In this document: positions 11,991 to 24,362 of the stretch, piece after piece
How positions within the stretch are numbered: position 1 is the first letter of the stretch
Layout: each line of letters opens with the position of its first letter
NCBI GenBank assembly: GCA_023374045.1
Contig: CM041777.1
Location: 110,449,588 to 110,513,587, forward strand
Length of the DNA stretch: 64,000 nucleotides
DNA from: Limonium bicolor
Taxonomy: Eukaryota; Streptophyta; Magnoliopsida; Caryophyllales; Plumbaginaceae
Reading direction: 5' to 3'
Notes under the pieces: model-generated
The model's input: the letters and a program-made list of their open reading frames with translations, nothing else
Database searches by the model: none
Told to the model about the DNA's origin: nothing
Translations under genes and position numbers: made by a program

Positions 11991-13130
11991 TCATTGATGT
12001 TCTTACATATTTATTACTTAAACATGAGCAAAACCTAGAAAGTAGATGAAGAAGGCAATGCGTGGGCGCAAACAGATCTCAAATCGGAACTAAAACAAAG
12101 AATGTGGGGGCATATACAACGACATGTGTCCGACCCTGCATGTCCGAAAACAAGTGCCAAAAGTAGCAGCATAGTTGGGTCCAGGTAAACATACCCAAAC
12201 CAAAGCAGCGAGGAACTTTCTGCCTCTTTTTTACCCCTGTTTGGGTATATGTCTGGGTATTAAGCCCGGACCAACATTTGTGAGAAGTTCGGACATACTC
12301 AGTGCGGCGCCAGGAATCATACATTACTTGCACATTCTAAACCATTGCTTCATCAAACAAGATATTGTCATCCGTAAAAAAAATTAGTGATATCCATTTA
12401 TAATCCTCAAACTTTAAATCACCTAGGAAACCCTACATCAGATGCAAGCCTCAAACTAGAAGCTTAAACTTTCATGCAGAAATAAAAAAAATAAGGAGAA
12501 AGAGGATGCCTTTGCCTAAATCTCCACTCTAGACAAAAAGTTCTACCCGGAAAGCCATTTATCAGGACAACCATGGTTACGTGGTGAAACACTTCTTGAA
12601 CTAACTTGACCCGATTCTCATGAAAGTCCATACTTCTCAAAGTAACTAATATTAAACCCCATTCACATGATCAAACACTTTTGAGTTGTCTATTTTGAAT
12701 GAAAAAGACCCCCATTTAACAACCCTAGAATGCCTATGTGAAGTAACTCATGAGAAACTATGACTTGAGCCATAATTGAATGACCGCTAACATAAGTTGT
12801 TTGGCTATTGATGAGCAAATAAATGAGCATGTTTTAGGGGTGTATTGCATGTGCTTTATCAATGCTTATCATGTTCATTTCTTCACTTTTGTTAGATTTT
12901 CTTTAATTTTGTGTTTTATTAAAGTTCTTATACATTTCTTGCTTAAACATGAGGAATAACTTAGCTAGGAGCAAAGTAGACAAAGAGAGAAACACGTGGT
13001 CGCAAACAGATATGAAATCGAAGCTAAACCGAAGAAGATATGTTCTATTGTATAAGTGTCAGGACATGTGTCCGACCCTATGTCCAGACCAACATGTCCG
13101 ACCCTAAAGCATGCATCTCGTTTTGTACTC
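11960..13130 (+). repeat. Two Gypsy LTR fragments inside the LINE
   Basis: Two segments (about 11965-12330 and 12822-13130) share sequence with the LTR at 33492-34550. All three contain a gttttgtgttt-type word, the block tttattgcttaaac, the words aaagtagacaaagagag or close variants, and repeated GTCCG/CCGGAC words. The second begins TGAGCATGTTTTAGGG, the same start as the LTR at 33492. They look like decayed LTR pieces. Exact ends are unclear. Confidence 0.6.
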
Positions 13131-13710
13131 TCTAAATAATAGCCCTTTTTGCCCTAATCTTTTGACAACCCCTACGTCAACTATGACTCACAAGCTGCCA
13201 CCTTAGCCTTATAACCACCACGAGCAAGATGAGATTCAAATCAAACCCTTCATAACAAGATTCTTACAATCTTTATCACGCGCCCAACAATTCTCAAACC
13301 GATAGGGTTTCACCCCCTGTGAATAGCCGGTAGCAAGATAAGCTTGATGGGTCGGTGATCGGATCTTCCTCAACGTATGTGGAAGTAATTTGCATGCGGA
13401 AAAAGAGATAGACATGTATCATTACCCAGAAAACGGTTAAGCTTGCTCTCAGTACTCCAACAACCTCTTATTCTATTAGTGTAAGTAAATTTTCCGCCAA
13501 CAAACACAAGATATACCAAACCACATTAGCTTAAACAACTTCAAAATGCCTGTACACCTTATATGTTCCTCAATCTTTGCCCTTGCTACTCAGAGTCATA
13601 CAAAACTTGATTAAAGTCTCCACAAACAAGCCACGACCCTGTCTACATGCCTTGCAAATCTTGCAACAGGCACCACGTTTTCCACCGCTCAGAAGGATTC
13701 ACCCAACCAT

Positions 13711-15041
13711 CACTAGTAGAAAAAATTGTTTTTAACCACGGTTATTTTGCCTATATACCACGGTTAGGAACCATGGTTTATGCTCGCGTCGCATATAGAA
13801 AATTGCCTATATACCACGGTTGAAAACCGTCGTTTAAAAGAAGACTATATACCACGGTTTGCTATAACCGTCGTTTAAGACCGTTTTTGGACGCGGTCCT
13901 CACCGATTTTAAACGACGGTTAAGGTCAGAACCGTGGTATAAAGTACCTTTTATACGACAGTTAGTCTTAAAACCGTGGTATATTATGTATAAAATCAAC
14001 GAATAAACCACAGTTATACATATAACCGTGGTTTATAGTCTATGAACTTTTTTTCAAAATCACCGACGATTTAGAAGCGCCACTTCACAGATCTCAAACA
14101 GAGCACAAAAGCAAATGAAGAGGCTAGAACATGTATGTCCCTTGTTTGCGATTTAGGGTTGCAAAATAATGAGTGAATAATGGAGGCGTGTTCCTTGTTT
14201 GCGGTGGGTTGCAAAATTACCGTGAGGTTGAAGAGAATGAACAATGGAGGCGTAGGCCATGTTCCTTGTTCGCCGGTTATGGTTACGAAAATTACAGTGA
14301 GTGGAGATGATGCAGAGCATGTGTCCCTTGTTCGCAAGTGTAAGCTGCAAAAATTACCGAAAAACAAGAGAATGAGTGAGGACGGAGCATGTTCCGTGTT
14401 CGCTGGTTAGGGTTGCAAAAATTACTGTGAAGTTGAAGAGAATGAAGAAGAGTTGCAGAGCATGTTCGTCGGTTGGGTTCCAAAATTACCGTGAGGTTGA
14501 AGAGAATGAAGAAGAGTTGTAGAGCATGTTTGTCGGTTTGGGTTCCAAAATTACCATGAGATTGAAGAGAATGAAGAAGAAGAGTTGCAGAGCTTCGTCG
14601 GTTTGGGTTCCAAAATTACCGTGTGTGAGATATATAAGAGAATAGAGAGAAAGAGCCGCGTTAAATTTGGGCCGAAAATTAAAATTCCCACCTAGACTAT
14701 ATACCACGGTTGACCAAAAAACCGTGGTTCAATATAGTAAGATGTGCAATATAAATGACGGTTGCTTAGGAACCGTGGTATATAGGTACGCTATATACGA
14801 CGGTTCTTCAAGAACTGTGGTATATCCACTCTGGCGTGTACTATATACCACGGTTACCCTGAAAACCGTGGTATATAAGTAACCTATATACGACGGTTCT
14901 CCAAAAACCGTGGTATATGCACTCTGGCGTGTACCTTAAACGACGGTTGCTATGAAAACCGTGGTTTATAAACTTTAAACCACGGTTTTCCTTTTAACCG
15001 GGGTTTAAACGCCGTCATTAAAAATCTTTTTTCTACTAGTG
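13711..15041. mobile_element. Non-autonomous CACTA (En/Spm) transposon with TSD
   Basis: The left end CACTAGTAGAAAAAA and right end TTTTTTCTACTAGTG are inverted copies. The 3-bp duplication CAT flanks both sides (13708-13710 and 15042-15044), as expected for CACTA transposition. The arms (about 13730-14045 and 14695-15020) are arrays of short palindromes built from ATACCACGGTT or CGACGGTT facing AACCGTGGTATA. The centre holds a noncoding tandem repeat. No transposase is present, so movement would need an autonomous partner. It sits inside LINE endonuclease sequence. Confidence 0.92.
14150..14640. repeat. Tandem repeat core of the CACTA element
   Basis: About seven imperfect units of roughly 60-75 bp each contain ggttgcaaaaattaccgtga or a close variant, then ttgaagagaatgaagaag and gagcatgttc. 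The short - strand frames here are by-products of the repeat. Confidence 0.8.
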
Positions 15042-15044
15042 CAT

Positions 15045-15577
15045 AAACTCCCGTCATTCTGCAAATACTGCCCCAACTATTAGCCACAATACAGTCAATG
15101 TGGCTCCCTAAGTAACTCAAAACGGTAACATCAAAATCATCTTTCCAAAATAGCGCAATCCATCTCCCTTTCCCTGACTATCACCCGCAACAAGTTGTAC
15201 GAGCACATTTTATTACCAAAACACTACATTTCACGGCTGGCTAACTTAGTCTTCGCAAGGAAAACTAATGTTGGTGATTCTTCCCCCACTAGGTCCAAGA
15301 CCCAGCGAATTGCACGTGGATCACCAAGGCCACGGTAGTTCGCAACCAAAACATACATTATCTCGAGCAGCCTTAGGATTTCCCTAGGGTCACCTCTGAA
15401 AAATCTTCAACTGAAACACCCTTTGCCTTCTTAGATGCTTGCTCCAACTGATGCCTCACTAAGAATTTCTCCAAGGAGGAGTCAAACTCCATCACATCCA
15501 ACTTACGTTTGTACCTTATCCGCCCGGAGACCTCTCCTTCCTTTTGAAGTATCACAACTTCAACATCCGAATCCTGC
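15045..15577 (-). pseudogene. LINE ORF1 end and endonuclease start
   Basis: On the - strand the frame at 15373-15708 contains QDSDVEVVILQKEGEV and a lysine-rich tail, consistent with the charged end of LINE ORF1. Immediately after it, the reverse strand reads MYVLVANYRGLGDPRAIRWV, the endonuclease opening. Its left side is cut by the CACTA element and its right side by the giant LTR element. Confidence 0.7.
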
Positions 15578-15582
15578 ACACC

Positions 15583-18500
15583 TGAAATACCCCTAATATT
15601 TAAATAATTAAATAATGGTGGATAAGTATTATTTAGGGGATTATTAAACCCTAAGAAAGCATATAAACACTTAGGCGTTAAAAACGCACCTAAACTCCAT
15701 AAGGTCAAAAACGAGTGTTAAGCCGGACCTTAAGCTATCCAAAGTTATATAAGCTATAAACCTCAATTGAAGTTAATCAAGGATCATTATATGACCCTTA
15801 GAACACAGGACCTCATCTAAAACTGAGTAAAAATGCAAAATGCTCGGGAGTCCCTTTAAGGGCCCGAAAGTCCCAAAAGTCCCGGAAATACTTTATAGGA
15901 TGAAGTAAAGCATTACACTTCATTTCAAATGCACCATAACACTTTATTAAACATTTAAGATGAAGTCCTCACGGTAGATTTTCAATTAAATGCAAAGCGC
16001 TCGGAGGTTCCCGAAGGGGGCCCCATAAACCCCCGGGAATGCCCCGGAGAAGTGGCGAGGTGGCACGAACTCCTATATAATTCATTATAAGAGTTCCTAA
16101 AATCATTAGTAATCATTCTAAAGAGATCCCTCGAGCTACTTTTCCAAAATTCAACAGAATCCTCGGACGAATTTCTTAACGCTTCTATTTTGCCCCGGGA
16201 GTGTCCCGGTAGCCCGGAAATTGTGTCATGAGTTGATATAACCCCATATAACTCAATGTAACAGATTAATATATCATTATTGACTATAAACAATGTTTAT
16301 AAACACTTGGAACTCATAGCGACTACTTATATTCCAAAATATCCTTAAAGCACAAAAACGCACCTTCGGGTGTCATAAAAACGTGTTCTACGCTATTACC
16401 TTGAAGTTTTTAAGGAGCCACGAGTTGATAATCTTAAATGGGGATAAGTTTACCATCTAAATAAATTAATTCCAGTGCTAAACACATAGCACAAGTAGGG
16501 CCGATTTTATGATCAAAAAGGTACCTAAAATCAGCATTTTACCTTAGAAACTTTCATCTTTTACCTTGGTATAAATGTACCAATTAAATGTTGTGACTTA
16601 TAACATGTTATAATATGGTCTTATTACAATATAGTGTGATAGGAATCAAATTAAAAATCAGTCCCACATGACCCCTATAGTGGCCGATTTTTAAGGCATA
16701 TTTTGACTAGATTTTTGCTTAGTAAATTACCTTATGGAATGGTGACTCACCTTATCATGTACCATGTGATAATGTGTCAAATAATTCAGTCAAATGAGGC
16801 TCCTTCCAGTACCGAAACCTGCAAGAAAACAAGGATGAGTTAGCTATGTAAAGTCATGAAATAAAATAAGGAAAGTAGATCTAGCTTTTGTACAAGACTA
16901 TAAACAAATAAAACAGCCCATGTTCTAGCATATATGGCTGCCGATTTTGTGTGGATAAAAGCTAGTTTGACTGATGAATGATAGTCAAATAAAAAAGCTA
17001 CCTAATTAGCATGATTCCCTTGTCAAATATAAACAAAAACCATGTGCATACAAGCAACACATTACCAATTTTATGCAAGGAAAAGAAGAGGTTTACTTGC
17101 TGTATAATTAATCAAATAAGACATATAGAAACCTAGCATGTTCTCATGTTTCAAAAGACAAAGAAATCAATTGCCTATAGCCCTCCATTACCGTACACAA
17201 ACAAGGAAAAATGAGACAAGTTAGTATAGATAATTAGCTTAGAAAAATCAAAAGAAAACACATACCTACCTTGTCTTTGTCATCTAGTTACAAGTTGTCA
17301 AACAAAAACTTCCTTACCTCCTTGCCTCAGCCAAAAGTTCACAATGATGAGGGAATTTTCTTGAGCCAAACAATCAAACAATAAACAAAGGAAAGATTAG
17401 TCAATTTGACAATTATTGTGTCAAAATAATTCCATCCTTGCCAAGCCTTATTTTCCTACGTAAGTTTTCATTCTTCCTTGCCCTTTCATTCAGCCGATTG
17501 GTAAGGCTCTCTTTCCCTCTCTCTTCTTCTTCATTTGCTAGTTCATTCCTTAGCACTTCAAAGCTCCATTAACGGTGTTCTAAGTTTTAACACCATTTTT
17601 TGTAAATTTCCTAGTTAAATCTACTAAGTCTTGAAGCAAGAATCATCCTAGAAAACCTACAAGATTTCCCCAAGCTTAGATGCTCCAAGGAGATTCCTAG
17701 ATTCAACAACAACACAAGGAACAACAAGATCAAGTTAAGGTATATTTTCATGTTGAAAATCCTAAGTAAGTTCCTTAAGCTATTACCGAAAATTTATAAC
17801 TTCTAAACCTATGTTCCCTTCATTATTTCATGAAGGAAATTTGGATCTCCAACCATTCCAAGGTGTACCGAAAATACCTTGTTAAATACCTAAGGTAAAC
17901 TCTTGAAAAACTACTCCAAATCTTATTTATAAATCCTTGTTAGAAGTCTAACAAATGGATCTCTTAAATATGTACAAGGAGGCCAAAAGTTCTTCAACAA
18001 AATACCATTGGAAGAGCTTGGAATTCAAGGAGAAATCAAGTGCAAGAATTGTCGTGATTTAAGGAGTAAGTTTCTATAATTAAGGTTTATTAAGTTTAAG
18101 TTTAAGTTTGATTTAAGCTTCAAACTTTGGTATAAAAATTATGTATAAGCCTTAGTAATATTAAGGCCAAAAATATTGGGTTATAATATCAAGAAAAATA
18201 ATTTATAACATATAAGGTAAGATTATTACCTTAAGGTATAAATTTGTGTCACAAAAATTAATTAGGATACATATATGTTCAAACCGAATTGTCTAGGGAT
18301 AAAATGTTCTATTTTGAGTTTATAATCATTCTAAGTCATTAGCATAATTTTTAGAAGTGTTATATGGCTTATATACATTTATATGTACATATTATAAAGT
18401 TTAAATCAAGTTTTAAAACTATATAGTAAAGTTTTGTTAAAGCCGAACACATAATGGGTTATTTGGTAATTTTTGAAGTATATAAGTGTATTAGCTTATA

Positions 18501-20942
18501 TTATAAATTTTGGGAGTATTAAAAATAGCTACAAGTATTTAAATGGCTAGTTTATTAAGTTATGTGGCTAAAATGTAAATTTTGAAAAGTTTAGTGTACA
18601 AATAGTAATTGTCGAGAGTTAAAGGGTTAATTTGGTACACTTATGATATAATATAAGGTAGGAATTAATATTATGAATTTTGGTGAATTTAAACAAGTGT
18701 TTAAGTGTTAAAATAACATTTTATAAAGTTTTGGGGCTATTTAATTTATGGAAAGTTTACTGTATAACCGAGATTATATATGTTTTTCTGGTTATATTAA
18801 AGTATTAATTATGAAATTAAGTCTTGGTCAAAGTGTTGACCAAAAACTTTGGGTTAAAGTGATTTATGACATAAAATATTAAGTTTATAAAAGTTTTGGG
18901 GTGAATATGTAATTTATGAAAATATATATATATGTAAAACCGAATTAGACATGGGGCGAATTCATAATTTGTAAAAGTATAAGGGTTTGTTCGGTACTTA
19001 AGAAAAATTAAATATTAAAATTATAGTTTATAAGTTAATATGTAACTTATATAAAGTTTTGGGTTTAAATTGTAAATAAAGGAAAGATATATATTTAAAC
19101 CGAAAGTATTTGTGGTCATTTGGTAATTTATGAAAATTAGTTTGTAATTACCGAAAGTAATATGGATATTTAGTCAATTATAAAGTTATATGGTTATTTG
19201 GTAATTTACAAAAGTTAAGGTGTACATTATGTAATTACCGAATTTATAAGGTTGGTTTTGTAATTTAATAAAGAAAGGAATTAAAACTAGGTAATATAAT
19301 GTATTATAGTATATTGTGGAGTATAATGTAAAGTTTATAAAATAAAGGTGGTTATAATAAAAATAACCAAGTTGTATAATATAAAGAATAAGTGGAAACA
19401 ATTATGAGTATATAATTAAAGAAATAGAAATATACTACAAGGTAGAAATTCATTATCACATGTGGTTATTGCATAAAATAATGAACTGATGAACTACCTA
19501 GAACCACTGTAAAATAACAGGGGGAATTAAAGAACAGACGGGTTAGTATACTACGAGTATTAACTCTGTAGTGACAGTACTGTAGTACTTAGTGAATAGT
19601 TATATTAACGTTACCCGGTATTGCATGTATATATAACAACGTACGGGAAGGAATTACTGAACGTGAATTTGTTAAGCTAGCAAGTTACCCGGTGAACGGT
19701 ATGTTAATTGTGTGGTCTGAATGTCCTAAGGATTTTCCTAAGGTCCAGACGTTGTGTGCTTAATTGTTAAGAGTGATATCTGTTATTTATGTATCTGATA
19801 TTGTGTAATGTATTGCTCAACACTGTTGCGTTCTATTTTTACGCGAACGTCTTATGACTGGAAGTTTATACATCTAAACTGGAACAAGACTAACTGACCT
19901 TAGGTACTATTGAACCTAACTGATGGTCAACTGTTATAGTCTTAACTCAAGGATTGGATGTTGTATCACTGACTAAAGGGCTAACTTATAAAGAGAGGAA
20001 TCCAGATTGTTTTGACTTTCTGGTTGCGCATCGTGATCACTACGAGGGACTTCTATGGGGAGTCACTCAAGGGAATCCATTGTCCACATTCGACGATGGC
20101 GGAGGGCACTACCGTTGGTGCACAGGTTCGACCGGATCGGTCAAAATAATAATCTAGGACCATAAGGTCAGCTGGTAACGGTTCCTTTGGAACCCAGGGG
20201 ACTACTGTCCATTATTAAGTTATTAAGGGTTGTCTTAACATGACGCCTGAGGTGGAATCTAATTGGAAAAGTTTAAGTGGTTGGTTTAAAGGATAAGGGT
20301 CGGGTGGCCAACTAACAAGTACAGTTAATAAATACGTGTATCTTGTTTGATTGATGTTATGGATTATTGGTGTTTGAATATTGGTTGTTATTTACTATTA
20401 TGCACTGATGTTTGCAGGTGAACTGTTGTGTGATTGTTAAATATTTACAGTTATTGTTGTTATCATTGTAAACCGGTATATCATGTAAAGAATCTAATAT
20501 CAAGATGACTAAACGACTTAAGGAATCTAGATGACTTAGGACTATATTTAGCATACCAGCATTTCGATTGCTGAGCCCTTAAATGGGCAAAACATTTCAG
20601 GTTACTGAAGAAGACACAAGCCGGAGTGCGGGTTATAGGGTAGCTGATGTGTTCTCAAGAAACACTTTTAAGTTTTATTATGCATTGTATTAAGGAGTTT
20701 GTTGTATTCGGTTAGTTGCTCATTTAGTTTGGATTTGGTTTGTAATATTAAGAGTTCTCAGTATCTGTTCATCACAGCGTGAGGAGTTGAAGTTGTTGGA
20801 AGGAGTAAGGATGCCTTGTTACTCACAAGGGTGAGTAACGGCGTGTAACACCAAGGATAGATAGTTTATTTTCCGCTGCGAACGTTATTTATTATGCTAC
20901 GACTTGAGACGTTATTACAGGTTTAGGATTAGGGGTGTTACA
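15583..20942 (-). mobile_element. 5.4-kb noncoding TG...CA element with 5-bp TSD (giant solo-LTR type)
   Basis: The element begins TGAAATACCCC and ends GGGGTGTTACA, with the direct repeat ACACC on both sides (15578-15582 and 20943-20947). On the - strand it starts TGTAACACCCC, the usual opening of long plant Gypsy LTRs. No frame longer than about 105 codons, no primer site and no second LTR copy was found, so a solo LTR is the simplest reading. Much of 18000-19500 is extremely AT-rich. Removing it rejoins flanking LINE ORF1 sequence (RFGVQDSDVEV). Confidence 0.82.
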
Positions 20943-20947
20943 ACACC

Positions 20948-21850
20948 AAACCTTTCCTCCATGCAACAATCCTAGTAAGCACCAACCCTGATATTACCAA
21001 CACAATCTGCCTTACAATAGAAGTGATTATCCTGAGGCTGAGGTAAAGAGTGATCACCACTGCACAGTCCCGCGTCAGTTTCTTTCTTAGACTCTATCCT
21101 ACCATCATAACCGTCCACGCGAAGACGCCCACCGAAAGAGTACCTGTCTATAGCCATACACTATAGGGAAGATCCTTACTTGTAGCTTCAGTACGGTAAG
21201 GACAATCCCGAGTTCCGTGGGAAAACATGTAGCAATGAAAACACAAACTTGGCAAATGCTCATATGTCAGGTGAAGAATCAAAGGTTGACCATCAATCAA
21301 AATAGTGATATATCTCATAATAGACTGGTTAACATCAATCCAAACCTCGATACACATAAAATCATCTCCAATACGCCGATCATTCTCTTGGTAGTCCATA
21401 AATCTACCCAGCCGGTCATCAACCCATTTAGCAAATTCCTAATACATAGACCAAAATGGGGTGTCATGAACATGGACTCAAAATGGAATCCACCGGAAAA
21501 TATGTTCCCTAGGTGCTTTCGATTTGTCAACCTCCATCAACGCCAGCAAACGACCGTCAAAGGTCCAAGGACCACGATCTAAGCACCACATGCAGTCTCT
21601 CCTCATCGCTACTGCTAAATCTTACCCAAAGTTCGCCCCTTGGTTTAAGATCGAAAGAGTTTCCCGAATAAACACTGTTCATAAGGATCGAAACGGGAGG
21701 TAGCTGGCTACTAACCTCCATGCAATTAATCTTCCTCTTTGGCTGTAAGAGTAAGCCCCACACACGGTGTGACCAATGGCCGCGGTCAAAGTAGTGTGCG
21801 CAAGTCCAGTCGTGTGAAGCAGTTACCAGTGTGGCTAAGAGACCCATGAA
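20948..21850 (-). pseudogene. LINE ORF1 with zinc knuckle
   Basis: The frame at 21148-21399 includes CIEVWIDVNQSIMRYITILI, then the CCHC-type block LCFHCYMFSHGTRDCPYR. This matches the plant LINE ORF1 zinc-knuckle region, including the usual 'YEHLPSLCF' approach to it. The frame at 21557-21847 starts MGLLATLVTASHDW and supplies an N-terminal part with LKPRGELWVRFSS. The frames are shifted relative to each other. Confidence 0.75.
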
Positions 21851-21859
21851 TTAAGATGG

Positions 21860-22109
21860 GGTTAGGATAAATAGTGGTTAAAGATCGTGCAGTGCGGGCA
21901 CTTACAAATAGTTTATTACTAGTCTTTTATTATTTCCTTTAGTATTATTATATATATAGCTCTGCAGCTAATGGATAGACATCACCTATTAATCAATTAC
22001 TTCTCTCTCTGTTCTTTCTCCCTACTCTTTCTTCCTAAGACTTCTCTTTCCCCCTCATTCCATACGTCCAACCGAGACCAGTGGTCTCATTGGTGCTTTC
22101 ATTGTCTCC
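21860..22109 (+). mobile_element. Probable 5' LTR/leader of the Gypsy element
   Basis: Pyrimidine-rich sequence with a tatatatatag block precedes the gag start. The phrase attggtgctttcattg lies just before the ATG, where plant Gypsy elements carry the primer site and leader. No boundary duplication could be fixed, and the tRNA primer is not assigned. Confidence 0.4.
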
Positions 22110-23769
22110 ATGACAGACGGTTCGACCACTCGATTCCGCGCCTTGGATGATGCACTCAAACAAACAAATGACACTGTCACTCACCTTTCTGAACAACTTC
22201 AACAGCAAGCTTCCCTTCAGCAGTCCATGGCTGCCAGATTTGAGGAATCTCATACAAGCATCTCTACCCACTTAACCGAAATGCTCTCTCGCTTATCTCA
22301 ATTGGAGCGACAGACACCACTGTTACCACATCCTCATTCCTCTTCTTCTCACCCAAATCCTCGCATTCCCAAATTAGAAATTCCTCACTTTAACGGAGAC
22401 AATGTTCTGGGGTGGTTGTTTCAAATTGAAAGATTCTTTCAATACCATCAGACACATATGGATCAGCGGTTAGATGTGGCCTCCCTGTATATGACCGGCC
22501 CAGCACTGGTATGGTTTACATGGCAGCATCAATCGAATCTCTTTCCGACATGGGCGCAGTTCAAACGGGCTATTGAGCTTCGCTTTGGTCCATCTGATTA
22601 TGAAAATCCAGAAGGTTCCTTGTATAAATTATGTCAAACTGCCTCTGTCAAGCAATACATCGAGCAGTTTGAAGCACTCAATACCCGCGTCCCAGGCTTG
22701 TCTGCCACCAGCGCACTAAATTGTTTCATTTCTGGGCTCAAAGAAGATATTAAAAGGGAAATTCTCATCCTTAAACCAACGTCCATGTATGATGCTGTTG
22801 GTCTTGCTAAATCGCTTGAAACAAAGCTCCATAATAAGGTGACACCTTATAACCGGACCCCTCCGAACCGCCTTGCTTTGCCCTCTCCTCTTGCCGTAGT
22901 GCAACCGTCCTCAACCACAACTCCTAGCCCCACCAAACATAACCCGACTCCACGGCTCCCTATCAAGAAACTTTCACCAGCTGAGGCACTGGCCCGCACG
23001 AGAAGGGTTGTGTTACAATTGTGACGAAAAATTCGTTCCTGGTCATCGTTGCAAGGGCCGTCAATTTCTCTGTATGATTACTGATGTCACTGATGTCGAT
23101 GAAGACAACCCTGACGAGCTCGAGCTTGCTGACCCTAGCGATGTTCCAGTGACCGTTTCTCTATCGAAACCTCCCCCTAACATATCTTTACATGCCATGG
23201 AAGGTCATGTGGTACCGACCACGCTGCGCTTGTCGGGTAAAATCAAGGGCCGCTCCGTTATCATCCTGGTGGACAGTGGGTCCACCCACAACTTTATTCA
23301 ATCCAGGCTAGCAAAGCACCTCCATCTCCCGATTGAGCCATCTCGCCACCTCAAAGTCACCGTAGGTAATGGAGAATCAATGTCTATTGATGGTCTTGTT
23401 TCCAAAGCACCACTTCTCCTGGGCAACCACGAGTTCACTGTCGAGCTTTTCCTTCTTCCCATTTACGGTGCCGATATTGTGTTGGGCTGTCATTGGCTAG
23501 CAGGCCTTGGACCCATCCTCTGTGATTACCAACAACTGTATATGCAGTTCAAGCATGAGGGAACTACTCTCACTCTGCATGGTATTCCACCTGGTGAACT
23601 ATCGCAGATCACACTCTCCCAGCTACGGGACGAGGGACACAAGCACTCTCTCGCCAGTTACTTCCACATCACCATAGAGTCCACCACACCTGACTCTTCT
23701 ACAACACTCCCGACAAGCCCTCCACCACTGGTCCATCCAGACATCCAACACATTTTGGATCAGTATGCT
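22110..23769 (+). pseudogene. Ty3/Gypsy chromovirus-like gag-protease (frameshifted, cut by gap)
   Basis: The gag frame (22110-23024) has a coiled-coil-like N-terminus, then PKLEIPHFNGDNVLGWLFQI and WTWQHQ/FKRAIELRFGPS-type capsid blocks. The frame shifts by one base near 22995. The next frame starts at the zinc knuckle CYNCDEKFVPGHRCKGR, continues with a retropepsin-like protease whose active site is VDSGSTHNF (about 23269-23295), and ends in HPDIQHILDQYA at the assembly gap. The knuckle type suggests a Reina-like chromovirus, a tentative assignment. Reverse transcriptase and integrase, if present, are hidden by the gap or lost. Confidence 0.88.
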
Positions 23770-24269
23770 NNNNNNNNNNNNNNNNNNNNNNNNNNNNNNN
23801 NNNNNNNNNNNNNNNNNNNNNNNNNNNNNNNNNNNNNNNNNNNNNNNNNNNNNNNNNNNNNNNNNNNNNNNNNNNNNNNNNNNNNNNNNNNNNNNNNNNN
23901 NNNNNNNNNNNNNNNNNNNNNNNNNNNNNNNNNNNNNNNNNNNNNNNNNNNNNNNNNNNNNNNNNNNNNNNNNNNNNNNNNNNNNNNNNNNNNNNNNNNN
24001 NNNNNNNNNNNNNNNNNNNNNNNNNNNNNNNNNNNNNNNNNNNNNNNNNNNNNNNNNNNNNNNNNNNNNNNNNNNNNNNNNNNNNNNNNNNNNNNNNNNN
24101 NNNNNNNNNNNNNNNNNNNNNNNNNNNNNNNNNNNNNNNNNNNNNNNNNNNNNNNNNNNNNNNNNNNNNNNNNNNNNNNNNNNNNNNNNNNNNNNNNNNN
24201 NNNNNNNNNNNNNNNNNNNNNNNNNNNNNNNNNNNNNNNNNNNNNNNNNNNNNNNNNNNNNNNNNNNNN
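23770..24269. other. Assembly gap (500 N)
   Basis: Exactly 500 unknown bases, a typical placeholder size, so the true length is unknown. Long frames running through it are artefacts. Confidence 0.99.
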
Positions 24270-24362
24270 TATACCATTATTCATCATTTTTCGTGCTCTT
24301 CAAAACAAGATCCATCATAGATATGTTTTGGTAAACTTAAAATTTCATGTTTTTAGAATGAG

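Larger units (their letters stand above)
11530..21850 (-). mobile_element. Second degenerate L1-type LINE, split by later insertions
   Basis: The pieces read in order on the - strand. ORF1 lies at 21847-20948 and continues at 15577-15373. Endonuclease start lies near 15370-15045. Endonuclease end lies at 13710-13130, with RSDHRPIKL-type sequence. An RNase H-like tail lies at 11990-11640, followed by a 3' end with a T run at 11530-11535. The intervening blocks are a 5.4-kb TG...CA element, a CACTA element and Gypsy LTR pieces. Reverse transcriptase blocks were not recognised, so the middle of ORF2 seems lost. The 5' limit is approximate. Confidence 0.75.

Noticed and set aside
14071..14707. 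Overlapping - strand frames with repeated NKGHM/RRTRNM-like words
   Set aside because: They come from the tandem repeat core of a non-autonomous CACTA element.
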